Below, in pieces: positions 24,793-33,992 of a stretch of DNA of 64,000 bases. The stretch's first letter is position 1, and every line of letters begins with the position of its first letter. The notes under the pieces are model-generated. The model searched no databases, was not told where the DNA came from, and saw only the letters and a program-made list of their open reading frames with translations. The translations under genes were made by a program, and so were the position numbers. Source of the DNA: Bizionia argentinensis JUB59 (GTDB lineage: Bacteria > Bacteroidota > Bacteroidia > Flavobacteriales > Flavobacteriaceae); the NCBI RefSeq assembly GCF_000224335.1, contig NZ_AFXZ01000029.1, positions 41,907 through 105,906 of the forward strand, read 5' to 3'.

Positions 24793-26985
24793 ATGAGATT
24801 CACAAAACAACTCCTGTTAGTTTGCTTAATTACAAGCTTTTTTACTTCAGCTCAAAATAATAAAATTTCACTTGAAGATATTTGGTCGGGCACTTTTAGA
24901 ACTGAACGAATGGATGCTTTGCATTCCATGAATAACGGTCAACAATATTCAGTATTGAATTTGGATCGTACTACGCGGTCAATAACTATTGATGTTTACG
25001 ATTATAAAACCCTAAACAAGGATTACACGTTAGTAAACTCCTCTAATTTAGGGCCTATTCAATCTTTTTCAGATTATACATTTAGTGCTGATGAAAGTCA
25101 GATATTATTAGCAACGGAAGTTGAATCTATTTTTAGACGCTCTACTTTAGGTAAATATTATGTGTATAACACGAAAACCAAGCAATTGGAATTGGTGGCT
25201 GCTGAAAAGATTCAAGAACCAACGTTTTCGCCTGATGGGTTTAAATTAGCCTACGGTTATAATAATAACTTATTTGTAAAAAATTTAAAAACAGGAGACA
25301 CCCAGCAAATCACCTATGATGGTGAGAAAAATATAATTATCAACGGTATTACGGATTGGGTTTATGAAGAAGAGTTTGGTTTTGTTCGCGCTTTCGAGTG
25401 GAATGCTGATAGTAATAAAATAGCTTTTATTCGTTTTGATGAAACCGAAGTGCCAGAATTTTCTATGGATGTTTACGGACAGGATTTATACCAAACACAA
25501 AACGTATTTAAATATCCAAAGGCCGGTGAAGCTAATGCCATAGTATCTTTGCATATTTATGATGTGAATTCGGACGAAACAGCAGAAGTTAAAGTAGATA
25601 AAAGTTATACTGATTTTTATATACCAAGAATTGAATGGACTAACAATCCTGATGTTTTAAGTGCGCAATATATGAACAGACACCAAGATGAATTGGATTT
25701 ATGGTTTGTAAATGCTGCAAAAAATACAACAAAATTAGTCCTAGAGGATCGGGACAAGGCTTATGTAGACGTTACAGACAATTTAACGTTTTTAGAGGAC
25801 TATAGTTTTATATGGACCAGCGAAAAAGATGGTTATAATCATATTTACCATTATGATGAATCTGGAAAACTAATCAATCAAATTACGAAAGGTAATTGGG
25901 AGGTCACTAATTATTATGGGTTTGATGCCAAGGATAAAAAAATCTTCTACCAATCGACAGAAAAGGGTTCTATTAATCGCGATGTGTATTCAATTAAATT
26001 AAATGGTCGCAATAAAACAAGGTTAACCACAGAAAGTGGATCGAATAATGCCGCTTTTAGTGCAGACTTCTCTTACTTTATTAATACGTTTTCTAACGCT
26101 TCAACAGCACCTGTTTATACCTTAAATAATGCTAATTCTGGGGAGCTAATCAAATTGATTAAAGATAATTCAGCATTAGAAAACGCATTGAAGGACTATA
26201 AAATGTCTGAAAAAGAATTTTCAACTATTGCAGTTAATGGCAATGATTTAAATATGTGGATGATTAAACCTGCCGATTTTGATGCTTCAAAAACATATCC
26301 GTTATTTATGTTTCAATATTCAGGTCCTGGATCACAAAGTGTTTCCAATTCTTGGAATAATTCTAACGATTATTGGTATCAGTATTTGGCTCAAAAAGGG
26401 TATATCGTGGCTTGTGTCGACGGTCGAGGAACAGGATTTAAAGGTGCTGAATTTAAAAAAGTGACTCAAAAAGAACTTGGAAAATACGAATTAGAAGATC
26501 AAATAGATGCTGCTAAAAAATTAGGTTCTGAATCTTATATTGATGCAACTCGTATAGGAATTTGGGGTTGGAGTTACGGTGGCTTTATGAGTAGCAATGC
26601 CCTGTTTAAGGGGAATGATGTTTTTAAAATGGCTATTGCCGTAGCACCTGTAACAAGCTGGCGTTTTTACGATTCGATTTATACCGAGCGTTATATGACG
26701 ACACCACAAGAAAATCCAAGTGGTTATGATGAAAACTCTCCAATTAATCATGTTGATAAATTAAAAGGCGATTTTTTATTAATCCATGGTACTGGCGATG
26801 ATAACGTGCATGTGCAAAACACCATGCGTATGGTAGAAGCGTTAATTCAAGCAGACAAACAATTTGAGTGGATGATTTATCCAGATAAAAATCACGGTAT
26901 TTACGGTGGAAATACCCGCTTACATTTATATAAAAAGATGACTAACTTTATCGACGAAACTTTAGGTGATAAAATAGGCAAGTAA
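24793..26985 (+). CDS. Dipeptidyl peptidase IV family S9 peptidase
   Basis: A 730-residue secreted peptidase with a signal peptide (residues 1-20, ending TSAQN). An N-terminal eight-bladed propeller (about residues 45-480; contains the TDWVYEEEFGFVRAFEWN segment with the paired Glu that bind the substrate amino terminus) precedes an alpha/beta hydrolase domain with nucleophile Ser in GWSYGGFMS (near 595), Asp in HGTGDDNVH and His in DKNHGIYGG. It removes X-Pro dipeptides from peptides in the periplasm. The two POT di/tripeptide transporters immediately downstream form a functional peptide-use module with it, 60 bp away. Confidence 0.94.
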   Translation: MRFTKQLLLVCLITSFFTSAQNNKISLEDIWSGTFRTERMDALHSMNNGQQYSVLNLDRTTRSITIDVYDYKTLNKDYTLVNSSNLGPIQSFSDYTFSADESQILLATEVESIFRRSTLGKYYVYNTKTKQLELVAAEKIQEPTFSPDGFKLAYGYNNNLFVKNLKTGDTQQITYDGEKNIIINGITDWVYEEEFGFVRAFEWNADSNKIAFIRFDETEVPEFSMDVYGQDLYQTQNVFKYPKAGEANAIVSLHIYDVNSDETAEVKVDKSYTDFYIPRIEWTNNPDVLSAQYMNRHQDELDLWFVNAAKNTTKLVLEDRDKAYVDVTDNLTFLEDYSFIWTSEKDGYNHIYHYDESGKLINQITKGNWEVTNYYGFDAKDKKIFYQSTEKGSINRDVYSIKLNGRNKTRLTTESGSNNAAFSADFSYFINTFSNASTAPVYTLNNANSGELIKLIKDNSALENALKDYKMSEKEFSTIAVNGNDLNMWMIKPADFDASKTYPLFMFQYSGPGSQSVSNSWNNSNDYWYQYLAQKGYIVACVDGRGTGFKGAEFKKVTQKELGKYELEDQIDAAKKLGSESYIDATRIGIWGWSYGGFMSSNALFKGNDVFKMAIAVAPVTSWRFYDSIYTERYMTTPQENPSGYDENSPINHVDKLKGDFLLIHGTGDDNVHVQNTMRMVEALIQADKQFEWMIYPDKNHGIYGGNTRLHLYKKMTNFIDETLGDKIGK

Positions 26986-27012
26986 AACTAGAGCGCAGGC
27001 TCAAACATTAGA

Positions 27013-27035
27013 AACTAACTAACTAACTAACTAAC
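27013..27035 (+). repeat. AACT tetranucleotide repeat upstream of the first POT gene
   Basis: 5.75 perfect copies of AACT end 10 nt before the ATG of the peptide transporter. A slip by one unit changes the spacing of the leader but not a reading frame. Confidence 0.9.
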
Positions 27036-27045
27036 AGATACAATT

Positions 27046-28875
27046 ATGGCAAATACGACTGATGTGGCAATGAAAAAAGAACTATTTGGACATCCCGTAG
27101 GGCTTTTCATACTATTTTTCACCGAAATGTGGGAACGTTTTTCATATTATGGAATGCGTGGAATATTAGTATTATATATGGCGGCTTCCGCTACGGCAAT
27201 AGATCCCGGATTAGGTTGGTCCAGTAAAGATGCCCTTTGGCTTTACGGTTGGTATACCATGTTAGTATATGTTGCTTCAATTCCAGGTGGTTGGATTGCC
27301 GATAAGATTTTAGGGCAAAAGAAAACGGTTATGCTTGGAGGTTTATTACTGTGTGTGGGACACGGTATTCTTGCTATCCCACAAAGTTGGGCGTTTTTCA
27401 CGGGGCTTTCATTAATTATTTTGGGAGTAGGTGGATTAAAACCAAATATTTCAACCATGGTTGGTGGATTATATAGGGAAGGTGATATTCGTCGTGATAG
27501 CGGTTTTACTATTTTTTATATCGGTATTAATATTGGTGCATTTTTAGCGAGTATAACTGTTGGATTAGTGGCGTATTATTACGGTTGGCATTATGGATTT
27601 GGTCTAGCTGGTATTGGTATGCTAGTTGGTCAAGCTGTATTTATTTGGGGTCAAAAATTCCTAAAAGGCGTTGGCGAATTCACAGGAGGAAGTGAGGCAA
27701 CGGAAGAAGAGCGTTTAGCATCAAAACGTCCTTTAAATAAAATTGAAAAAGATCGCGTTATTGTTCTATTAATTTCATTCTTAATCGTGGTTGTGTTCTG
27801 GGGAGCTTTTGAACAAGCAGGCGGATTAATGAATCTTTATACAGATGCAAAAGTAGATAGAAATATTGGCTTAAGCTGGTTACAGGAAATTCCAGCTGCC
27901 GTTTTCCAATCGCTTAATGCAGGTTATATTATTATATTCGGAACAATTATTGGTGGTTTCTGGATTTGGTGGAAGAAGAAAGGAAGAGAATCTTCTTCTA
28001 TATTCAAAATGGCCATCGGTACTATTATAATGGGTCTTGGTTATGTGTTTATGATGTTTGCATCACAAGAAGCAAGTGCTGAAACTTTTGGTAAGGCTGC
28101 AATGATGTGGATATTTTTAGCTTACTTATTCCATACCATTGGAGAACTGTGTACGTCACCAGTATCATTGTCGTTTATTACAAAATTAGCGCCATTAAAA
28201 TACGCATCTATTATGATGGGTGTGTACTTCGCCGCTACTGGTTTTGGAAATAAATTAGCAGGTACTATTGGGGAGTCTTCGCAGTTGGAATCTTTTAAAG
28301 GAGAAATGGTTGTTAGTAAACAGGATATATTGCCGTTTATTTCCAAGGACTCTATGAAAGTTAAAAATGCTGAAAATAAAGTGATTAAAATTTATGATTA
28401 TGCTATAAATCAAGATAAAAACTTTAGCATTAGATCTACAGTTTATCCTGAAAATGGTCAAGTGATTTTCAAGGATTTTACATCTGGTGAAGAATTAAAT
28501 TCCTTGTTTGCAATGTCTCAAGGTGCCGATTCTAATACTAAAAAGCTTTTAGAAGATTTAACTGAAAACAATGTGTCAGCTTCTAATCCGTATCATGCAC
28601 GATTAGTGTTTGAAAAAGACATGGATAAAGCGCAAAATTTAGAAAATAAAGGAGACGGGAAAGATTACGGTGTATCTTTTGTTTTAGAAGAAGAACAAAG
28701 TGAGCAAGAGTTTGCAACATTTATGTGGTTAACCATATTTACAGTAGCATTTGGTCTGTTGCTTTTATTATTCTTGAAGAAATTGAAGAAATTAACACAT
28801 GGTGCTGAAGATAATGAGCGCGAAATTGGAGACGAAAATGAAGGTTATGAAGTAGTTCAACCTACCAATAACTAA
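27046..28875 (+). CDS. POT/PTR-family di- and tripeptide transporter with large insert
   Basis: A 609-residue proton-coupled oligopeptide symporter of the major facilitator superfamily. The signature TEMWERFSYYGMRGIL (the ExxERFxYY motif on helix 1) is at about residues 27-42, and the GGLKPNISTMVGG motif near 133. Before the last helix lies an insert of about 140 hydrophilic residues (about 420-560) without sequence signature, probably periplasmic; typical bacterial POT proteins are about 460-500 residues. It is the first of two adjacent paralogues (13-bp gap) downstream of a dipeptidyl peptidase, suggesting uptake of the released dipeptides. A tetranucleotide repeat lies in its leader. Confidence 0.92.
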   Translation: MANTTDVAMKKELFGHPVGLFILFFTEMWERFSYYGMRGILVLYMAASATAIDPGLGWSSKDALWLYGWYTMLVYVASIPGGWIADKILGQKKTVMLGGLLLCVGHGILAIPQSWAFFTGLSLIILGVGGLKPNISTMVGGLYREGDIRRDSGFTIFYIGINIGAFLASITVGLVAYYYGWHYGFGLAGIGMLVGQAVFIWGQKFLKGVGEFTGGSEATEEERLASKRPLNKIEKDRVIVLLISFLIVVVFWGAFEQAGGLMNLYTDAKVDRNIGLSWLQEIPAAVFQSLNAGYIIIFGTIIGGFWIWWKKKGRESSSIFKMAIGTIIMGLGYVFMMFASQEASAETFGKAAMMWIFLAYLFHTIGELCTSPVSLSFITKLAPLKYASIMMGVYFAATGFGNKLAGTIGESSQLESFKGEMVVSKQDILPFISKDSMKVKNAENKVIKIYDYAINQDKNFSIRSTVYPENGQVIFKDFTSGEELNSLFAMSQGADSNTKKLLEDLTENNVSASNPYHARLVFEKDMDKAQNLENKGDGKDYGVSFVLEEEQSEQEFATFMWLTIFTVAFGLLLLLFLKKLKKLTHGAEDNEREIGDENEGYEVVQPTNN

Positions 28876-28888
28876 AACTCAAAAAATT

Positions 28889-30652
28889 ATGAATACAGAT
28901 ATTGAAAATCTATTTAAGGACACTGTTCTCGGACATCCAGTAGGACTTTTTATTCTTTTCTTTACAGAAATGTGGGAGCGTTTTTCTTTCTATGGAATGC
29001 GTATACTCCTTATTTTATTTTTAACAGCACCAATGATGAGTGATAATCCTGGATGGGATTGGCCTCGTGAACACGCATTGGCATTAATTGGAACCTACGC
29101 TTCTTTGTTGTATTTAACGCCCATTGTAGGCGGTTGGGTTGCCGATAAAATTACTGGGTACCGTGTGGCTGTTATTATAGGCTGTTTAGTAATGACTCTA
29201 GGTCACGCTGCAATGGCTTTTGATACGACGATTACATTTTATATAGGTCTAGCATTATTAGTAATTGGAACTGGTTTTTTTAAGCCAAATATTACATCTA
29301 TCATTTCTGAAATGTACAAAACGCGTGAGTCTAAAAAAGATGGTGCTTACACTATTTTTTATATGGGAGTTAACGCTGGTGCTTTCTTCGGAATGATGCT
29401 TTGTGGATATTTAGCCGAAAATTACGGATGGCATTGGGGCTTCGGTTTAGCTGGTATTTTTATGCTTTTGGGGATGCTTCAATTTATGCTAGCTCATCAA
29501 ATATTCGGGAAAATCGGGGATAAACCAGGCAGAAAAGAAGAAGTTGTATTATCCGATACTATAGACGAATCTAATCTAGCTGAAATAAAGCTCAACCCAT
29601 TTACAACCTTTGATTATGTTTTAATTGTGTTGTCTTCCGTTGGGGGGCTACTTTATCTTTTTAATGATCCATTGGAGGTAATTTACTCAAAATCTTTGGT
29701 GCCTTTTGAAATTGCGGGAATGAGTGGTACTAATATCGTTGTTCTTGCCGCTTTAGCCTTGTTTCTAATTTTATTAATAACACGTATTGCACGCTATTTG
29801 CCTATTGTTCGGGATAGACTTATTGCGGTGACCATATTTGCCCTATTTACTGTTTTCTTCTTTGCTTTCTTTGAGCAGTCTTTAGGGTCTATGACTTTGT
29901 TTGCGAGTGATTATACCGATAGGAGTCTGACAGGAAATTCGGCAACTATTTTTAAGATAGTCGATGGATTATTGACAACTATTCCGTTAATTATAATTAC
30001 CTATGTTATTACTTTAATATTTAAGAAAACATTTACCAAAATTGGCGCTTCAAACATTATACTTGCCATTGCCTTTATTGGAGTATGGGGATTAGTGATT
30101 TTCCGTTTATACGATAAGTTTAGTCAAACAGAAATGACAGTTGATGCTACTTGGTTTGGGATTTTAAACTCGTTCTTTATTATTACATTGGCACCTGTTT
30201 TTTCAAAATGGTGGGAAAGTAAATACAATCCAAGTGCAGCTATGAAATATGGTATTGGATTGGTGTTATTAGGATTTGGTTTTGCTATTTTATCCTATGG
30301 AGCTGCAGATATTCCACCCGGGGCCAGAACAGCATCTGTAAGCATGATATTTTTAATTCTGGCTTACTTGTTCCATACCATGGGTGAACTTTGTTTATCA
30401 CCTTTAGGACTGTCGTATTTGAGTAAGTTGGTGCCTGCACGTATGATTGGTTTTATGTTTGGAGTATGGTATCTTGCTATTGCGGTTGGACAAAAGGCTG
30501 CAAATACCATGGGAGGAATGATTGATAAAATCTCTGAACAATACTCTTTAGGAACCTTCTTTTTAATATTTGCTATAATTCCAGTTATTGTTGGAATAGT
30601 TTCAATGGCCTTGAATCCTTTACTTAAACGATTAATGCACGGTGTGCGATAA
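28889..30652 (+). CDS. POT/PTR-family di- and tripeptide transporter (second paralogue)
   Basis: A 587-residue member of the proton-coupled oligopeptide transporter family. It carries the ExxERFxFY motif in TEMWERFSFYGMR near residue 27 and the GTGFFKPNITSIISEMY segment near 130. About 14 hydrophobic helices are predicted. It lacks the long late insert of its upstream neighbour but has extra helices in the middle. Sequence is similar but clearly diverged, so the duplication is old. A perfect terminator hairpin follows at 30678-30702. Confidence 0.92.
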   Translation: MNTDIENLFKDTVLGHPVGLFILFFTEMWERFSFYGMRILLILFLTAPMMSDNPGWDWPREHALALIGTYASLLYLTPIVGGWVADKITGYRVAVIIGCLVMTLGHAAMAFDTTITFYIGLALLVIGTGFFKPNITSIISEMYKTRESKKDGAYTIFYMGVNAGAFFGMMLCGYLAENYGWHWGFGLAGIFMLLGMLQFMLAHQIFGKIGDKPGRKEEVVLSDTIDESNLAEIKLNPFTTFDYVLIVLSSVGGLLYLFNDPLEVIYSKSLVPFEIAGMSGTNIVVLAALALFLILLITRIARYLPIVRDRLIAVTIFALFTVFFFAFFEQSLGSMTLFASDYTDRSLTGNSATIFKIVDGLLTTIPLIIITYVITLIFKKTFTKIGASNIILAIAFIGVWGLVIFRLYDKFSQTEMTVDATWFGILNSFFIITLAPVFSKWWESKYNPSAAMKYGIGLVLLGFGFAILSYGAADIPPGARTASVSMIFLILAYLFHTMGELCLSPLGLSYLSKLVPARMIGFMFGVWYLAIAVGQKAANTMGGMIDKISEQYSLGTFFLIFAIIPVIVGIVSMALNPLLKRLMHGVR

Positions 30653-30677
30653 TCGATTAAATTGTTAATTTATTTAT

Positions 30678-30704
30678 AAAACACGCCTTTTTGGCGTGTT
30701 TTTT
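30678..30704 (+). terminator. Rho-independent terminator after the POT pair
   Basis: A perfect 10-bp stem (AAAACACGCC / GGCGTGTTTT) with a T5 loop, followed by T residues. Confidence 0.85.
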
Positions 30705-30738
30705 GTAAGTTCGAATGCGATATTACAACAGATACTTT

Positions 30739-31287
30739 ATGAAAAATATATTATACACTGTATTGCTAGTTATTGGTTTTTCAGCAGCCGGAACAGCACA
30801 GGAGATTAATTGGGTGAGCTTGGAAGAAGCTGTCAAACTTCAAAAGAAGAATCCTAAAAAAATTATGATGGATGTTTATACCAATTGGTGTGGTCCCTGT
30901 AAAATGCTCGATAGAAATACGTTTCAAAATAAGGATGTTGCCGAGTATGTAAATAAACATTACTACGCAGTAAAATTTAATGCCGAAGGAAATGAGAAAA
31001 TCAATTTTAACGGTAGAGAATTTGCTAATAAAGGATATAACCCTGCAAATGCAAATAGACGAAATTCTGTTCACGATTTAGCACATTACTTCAGTGTGCG
31101 TTCTTACCCAACTATTGTGTTTTTAGGTGATGACAGTAGTCTTTTGGCACCTGTTGTTGGATATCAAACGCCACAACAATTGGAGTTGTATTTAAAACTG
31201 TTTAAAAATAACGGGCATACAGTTTTTAAAACGCAACAAGATTTCCAAGTGTATGCAGAAGCATTTAAGCCTGAATTCACTAACTAA
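30739..31287 (+). CDS. Periplasmic thioredoxin-like protein
   Basis: A 182-residue exported protein with a signal peptide (MKNILYTVLLVIGFSAAG, ending TAQE). A thioredoxin fold carries the redox motif WCGPCK near residue 52, preceded by KIMMDVYTN, and the cis-Pro region RSYPTIVFLG near 122. It is probably a disulfide reductase or isomerase in the periplasm. An open frame extends upstream to 30715, but the ATG at 30739 gives the signal peptide. Its 3' end overlaps the convergent comEC gene by 4 bp. Confidence 0.88.
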   Translation: MKNILYTVLLVIGFSAAGTAQEINWVSLEEAVKLQKKNPKKIMMDVYTNWCGPCKMLDRNTFQNKDVAEYVNKHYYAVKFNAEGNEKINFNGREFANKGYNPANANRRNSVHDLAHYFSVRSYPTIVFLGDDSSLLAPVVGYQTPQQLELYLKLFKNNGHTVFKTQQDFQVYAEAFKPEFTN

Positions 31288-33335
31288 TTTCTAGTTTGTT
31301 TTAATATAAAAGCGCCTTTTTCACCAGTATAGTGAAAAGGGCGTTTTCTTTTTTTACAGGTCTCAGTCCATCTTTTTACATACGATTTGTAGTTGCTACC
31401 ATCCATTATAATCAGCTTCGGATTTAAAGAGTCTATTAGTCGATTTAAGTTTATTTTAGGTGATTCACGCAACAATAAATAATCTGGATTAAGGGTCAAG
31501 TTTTTAAATATAGCTAAACTGTCTATTATTAAGAGTTGTTTATCGTTAAAGCGATACACATTGGAAAGCGTATGAGAGGATGTGTTTTTAATGAAGTTTC
31601 CAATTCTATAATTAGAAATGCTATAGTCACTCAACATTTTAAGCGTATCTAAATTATGATAAATCTCTAAATGAAGTCCCTGCTTTTTACTAAGGATACT
31701 ATGCCTGCTTTTATGAAACACAATCAATTCATCTTGACTATGATACCAATAACTATTAAAAAATAGTCCCACTGTAAATAAACATATAGCTGTTAAAGCT
31801 AAAACTAATCGCTTGTAGGTCTTGGAAATAAAATATTGTGTCAACAAAAGGATAATAAGATAAAACCCAATAACTAAAAACCAATTCATAGGAATATCTC
31901 TGAAAATAAAGACTTCCTGCTCGGCAATCCACTTAAAAAACACATTCATAGTATGGATAATTTCACCAAAGCCATCAGTAATTATATTTTTTGGTACATT
32001 CAGGAAAGCCATTAAAAACACCACTAAACCGTAGCCTAAAATTATTCCTAGAAAGGGAATAATCACGACATTGGTTAGTAAGAATAATCCTGGAAACTGA
32101 TGGAAGTAGAGAATGCTTAATGGGAAAATGCCTATTTGAGCCGCGAGAGATACCGTAAATAAAGTTATAATTTTATTCGGAAAACGATACGGTGTTTTTA
32201 AGCGTTCAAAAATTAAAGGATGAATGGCTACAATACCAATAACCGCTAAATAACTTAATTGAAAACCAACTTCGAATAGCAGCTCCGGATTAATAATTAA
32301 AAGTAAGAAAGCCGAAACCGCTAATGTGTTATATATGTTATAAGGCCGTTTCAAGTATATTCCTACAGTAACTACGCTGAACATGGTTACCGCGCGCAAA
32401 ATGGATGGTGATAAGCCAGCAAGAATCGCATAACTCCAAAGAATTATAAGTATGATAATAGCTTTTATATAATTTCCGTTTTTTGTAAAAATCAACGGCT
32501 TTAAAAGCCATTGTAGAATAATAAGAATGATACCAATATGCAGTCCAGAAATCGCCAAAATATGTATGGCACCAGCATTTACGTAGTCTGCGTAAAGATC
32601 CTTATTTATATCTTGCCGCTGCCCTAGTAGTAGCGCGTTTATTACAGCTAGTGCTTCGGGTTCAAAATTATACTTTTCTAGTTTTTTGTTTAACGATTGT
32701 CGGATGTAATCTGCATATCCATAAATAGTATGTTTTTCGGTGGATAGGATGGAAATAACGTTGTTCCTGCTATTAATTTGGGCATAAATCTGATGGTTTT
32801 CTAAATACTTTTTATAGTCAAATTGATACGGGTTTAAAGGACTGGACATTTCTTCTAAATTACCATATATGACTACGCTATCATCGACAGACAATTTTGA
32901 AATACTATCATTTTTAGAAATGTTTAATAGAATTTTACCAAAAACAGTTTTGCCGTTAATAGCTTGCAAATTGGCAATATAGCGATGATTGTAAAGATTG
33001 GATTTTAATAATTCGGAAATATGAATGTGAAGCTGCGAAAATTCGCCATTCTTAATATTGTATTGATTAGTGTAATGTGTATCATGATTTAAATGATTAT
33101 CAAGATGAGCACGCAAGTTCCCTAAACTCATAACCGTTATAAAAGTTACTAATCCAAACCATATTCGCTGTTTAAATTGTTTGCGATATACAAAATAAAG
33201 TATCGTAAGAATGAGAAGAAGTACGCCAGATACAACCATAGAAAAATCGAGGGACCATGCGAATTGCACACTCACTAAAACACCTAACATAAAACAGAAT
33301 GCTAGTTTAACTATTGGGAAATCAAGTAGTTTCAC
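31284..33335 (-). CDS. comEC: ComEC/Rec2-family DNA uptake channel protein
   Basis: A 683-residue membrane protein. The competence domain (about residues 220-510) includes LLLGQRQDINKDLYADYVNA, the strongly conserved GAIHILAISGLHIGIILIIL segment and SPSILRAVTMFSVVTVG, with many helices. An N-terminal DUF4131-like region precedes it. The C-terminal 130 residues have no metallo-beta-lactamase HxHxDH motif, unlike many ComEC proteins, so the nuclease part seems lost or replaced. It should form the inner-membrane channel for single-stranded DNA import. The minus-strand NlpC/P60 gene ends 22 bp upstream of its start. Confidence 0.9.
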   Translation of the reverse strand: MKLLDFPIVKLAFCFMLGVLVSVQFAWSLDFSMVVSGVLLLILTILYFVYRKQFKQRIWFGLVTFITVMSLGNLRAHLDNHLNHDTHYTNQYNIKNGEFSQLHIHISELLKSNLYNHRYIANLQAINGKTVFGKILLNISKNDSISKLSVDDSVVIYGNLEEMSSPLNPYQFDYKKYLENHQIYAQINSRNNVISILSTEKHTIYGYADYIRQSLNKKLEKYNFEPEALAVINALLLGQRQDINKDLYADYVNAGAIHILAISGLHIGIILIILQWLLKPLIFTKNGNYIKAIIILIILWSYAILAGLSPSILRAVTMFSVVTVGIYLKRPYNIYNTLAVSAFLLLIINPELLFEVGFQLSYLAVIGIVAIHPLIFERLKTPYRFPNKIITLFTVSLAAQIGIFPLSILYFHQFPGLFLLTNVVIIPFLGIILGYGLVVFLMAFLNVPKNIITDGFGEIIHTMNVFFKWIAEQEVFIFRDIPMNWFLVIGFYLIILLLTQYFISKTYKRLVLALTAICLFTVGLFFNSYWYHSQDELIVFHKSRHSILSKKQGLHLEIYHNLDTLKMLSDYSISNYRIGNFIKNTSSHTLSNVYRFNDKQLLIIDSLAIFKNLTLNPDYLLLRESPKINLNRLIDSLNPKLIIMDGSNYKSYVKRWTETCKKRKRPFHYTGEKGAFILKQTRN

Positions 33336-33357
33336 AACAGGAAGTTACGAAAATAAT

Positions 33358-33885
33358 TTATAGTACTCGTCGAGCTTGTACAAAAGCGAAATACCAGTAG
33401 CGTTCAGAGAGTTCTGAAATCATAACACCGCGACTTGTAGATGCGTGAATAAATTCAACAAAACCAGTTCTGGACTCCGTAACAATCCCAACATGATTCA
33501 CACTTCGGCTGTTTTTACTAGTAGCAAAAAACAATAAATCCCCTTTCTGAACCTCTTTTACATCTACCCAATCGCCAGAAACAGCTAATTTTGATGTTGT
33601 TCGTGGTAATTGTACGGCTTCTTTTTTGAAGGATGTAACAATTAGTCCGGAGCAATCCATTCCTTTTTTAGTAGTACCACCGTACTTATATTTAACACCA
33701 TCGAATGTTTTAGCGTAATCTATAATGGACTCAACTTGAGTGTTATAAGTTCCGTTATTGCTACCTATTTTTTTTGTAGCTGGAGCCGATTTATGTGTCC
33801 GCTTGGAAGATTTCGTCACTGTTTTGGACGACTTACAAGCCGAAAAACACAGTAAACATAATATGATTAAGAAGCTTTTTTGCAT
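33358..33885 (-). CDS. NlpC/P60 (C40) peptidase lipoprotein
   Basis: A 175-residue lipoprotein (signal ending CFSACKSS, lipidated Cys near residue 17) with a basic linker and an NlpC/P60 domain from about residue 50. The catalytic Cys is in GMDCSGLIVTSF, the His in VNHVGIVTES and a further conserved His in FIHASTSRGV. It cleaves peptide stems of peptidoglycan (D-glutamyl-diaminopimelate or nearby bonds) at the outer membrane face. It is transcribed toward comEC, 22 bp apart. Confidence 0.93.
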   Translation of the reverse strand: MQKSFLIILCLLCFSACKSSKTVTKSSKRTHKSAPATKKIGSNNGTYNTQVESIIDYAKTFDGVKYKYGGTTKKGMDCSGLIVTSFKKEAVQLPRTTSKLAVSGDWVDVKEVQKGDLLFFATSKNSRSVNHVGIVTESRTGFVEFIHASTSRGVMISELSERYWYFAFVQARRVL

Positions 33886-33992
33886 ACCCCAAAATACAAA
33901 TTTTTGTAATAAAAAGTAGAAACATCTTAAAAACTTGGTTGGTCATCAATTATAAAACGGTTACTTTTAGCTTTTAATTGTAATATTTTAAT

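Noticed and set aside
27013..27035. AACT repeats as a CRISPR or VNTR array
   Set aside because: The unit is 4 bp with no spacers; it is a simple sequence repeat.
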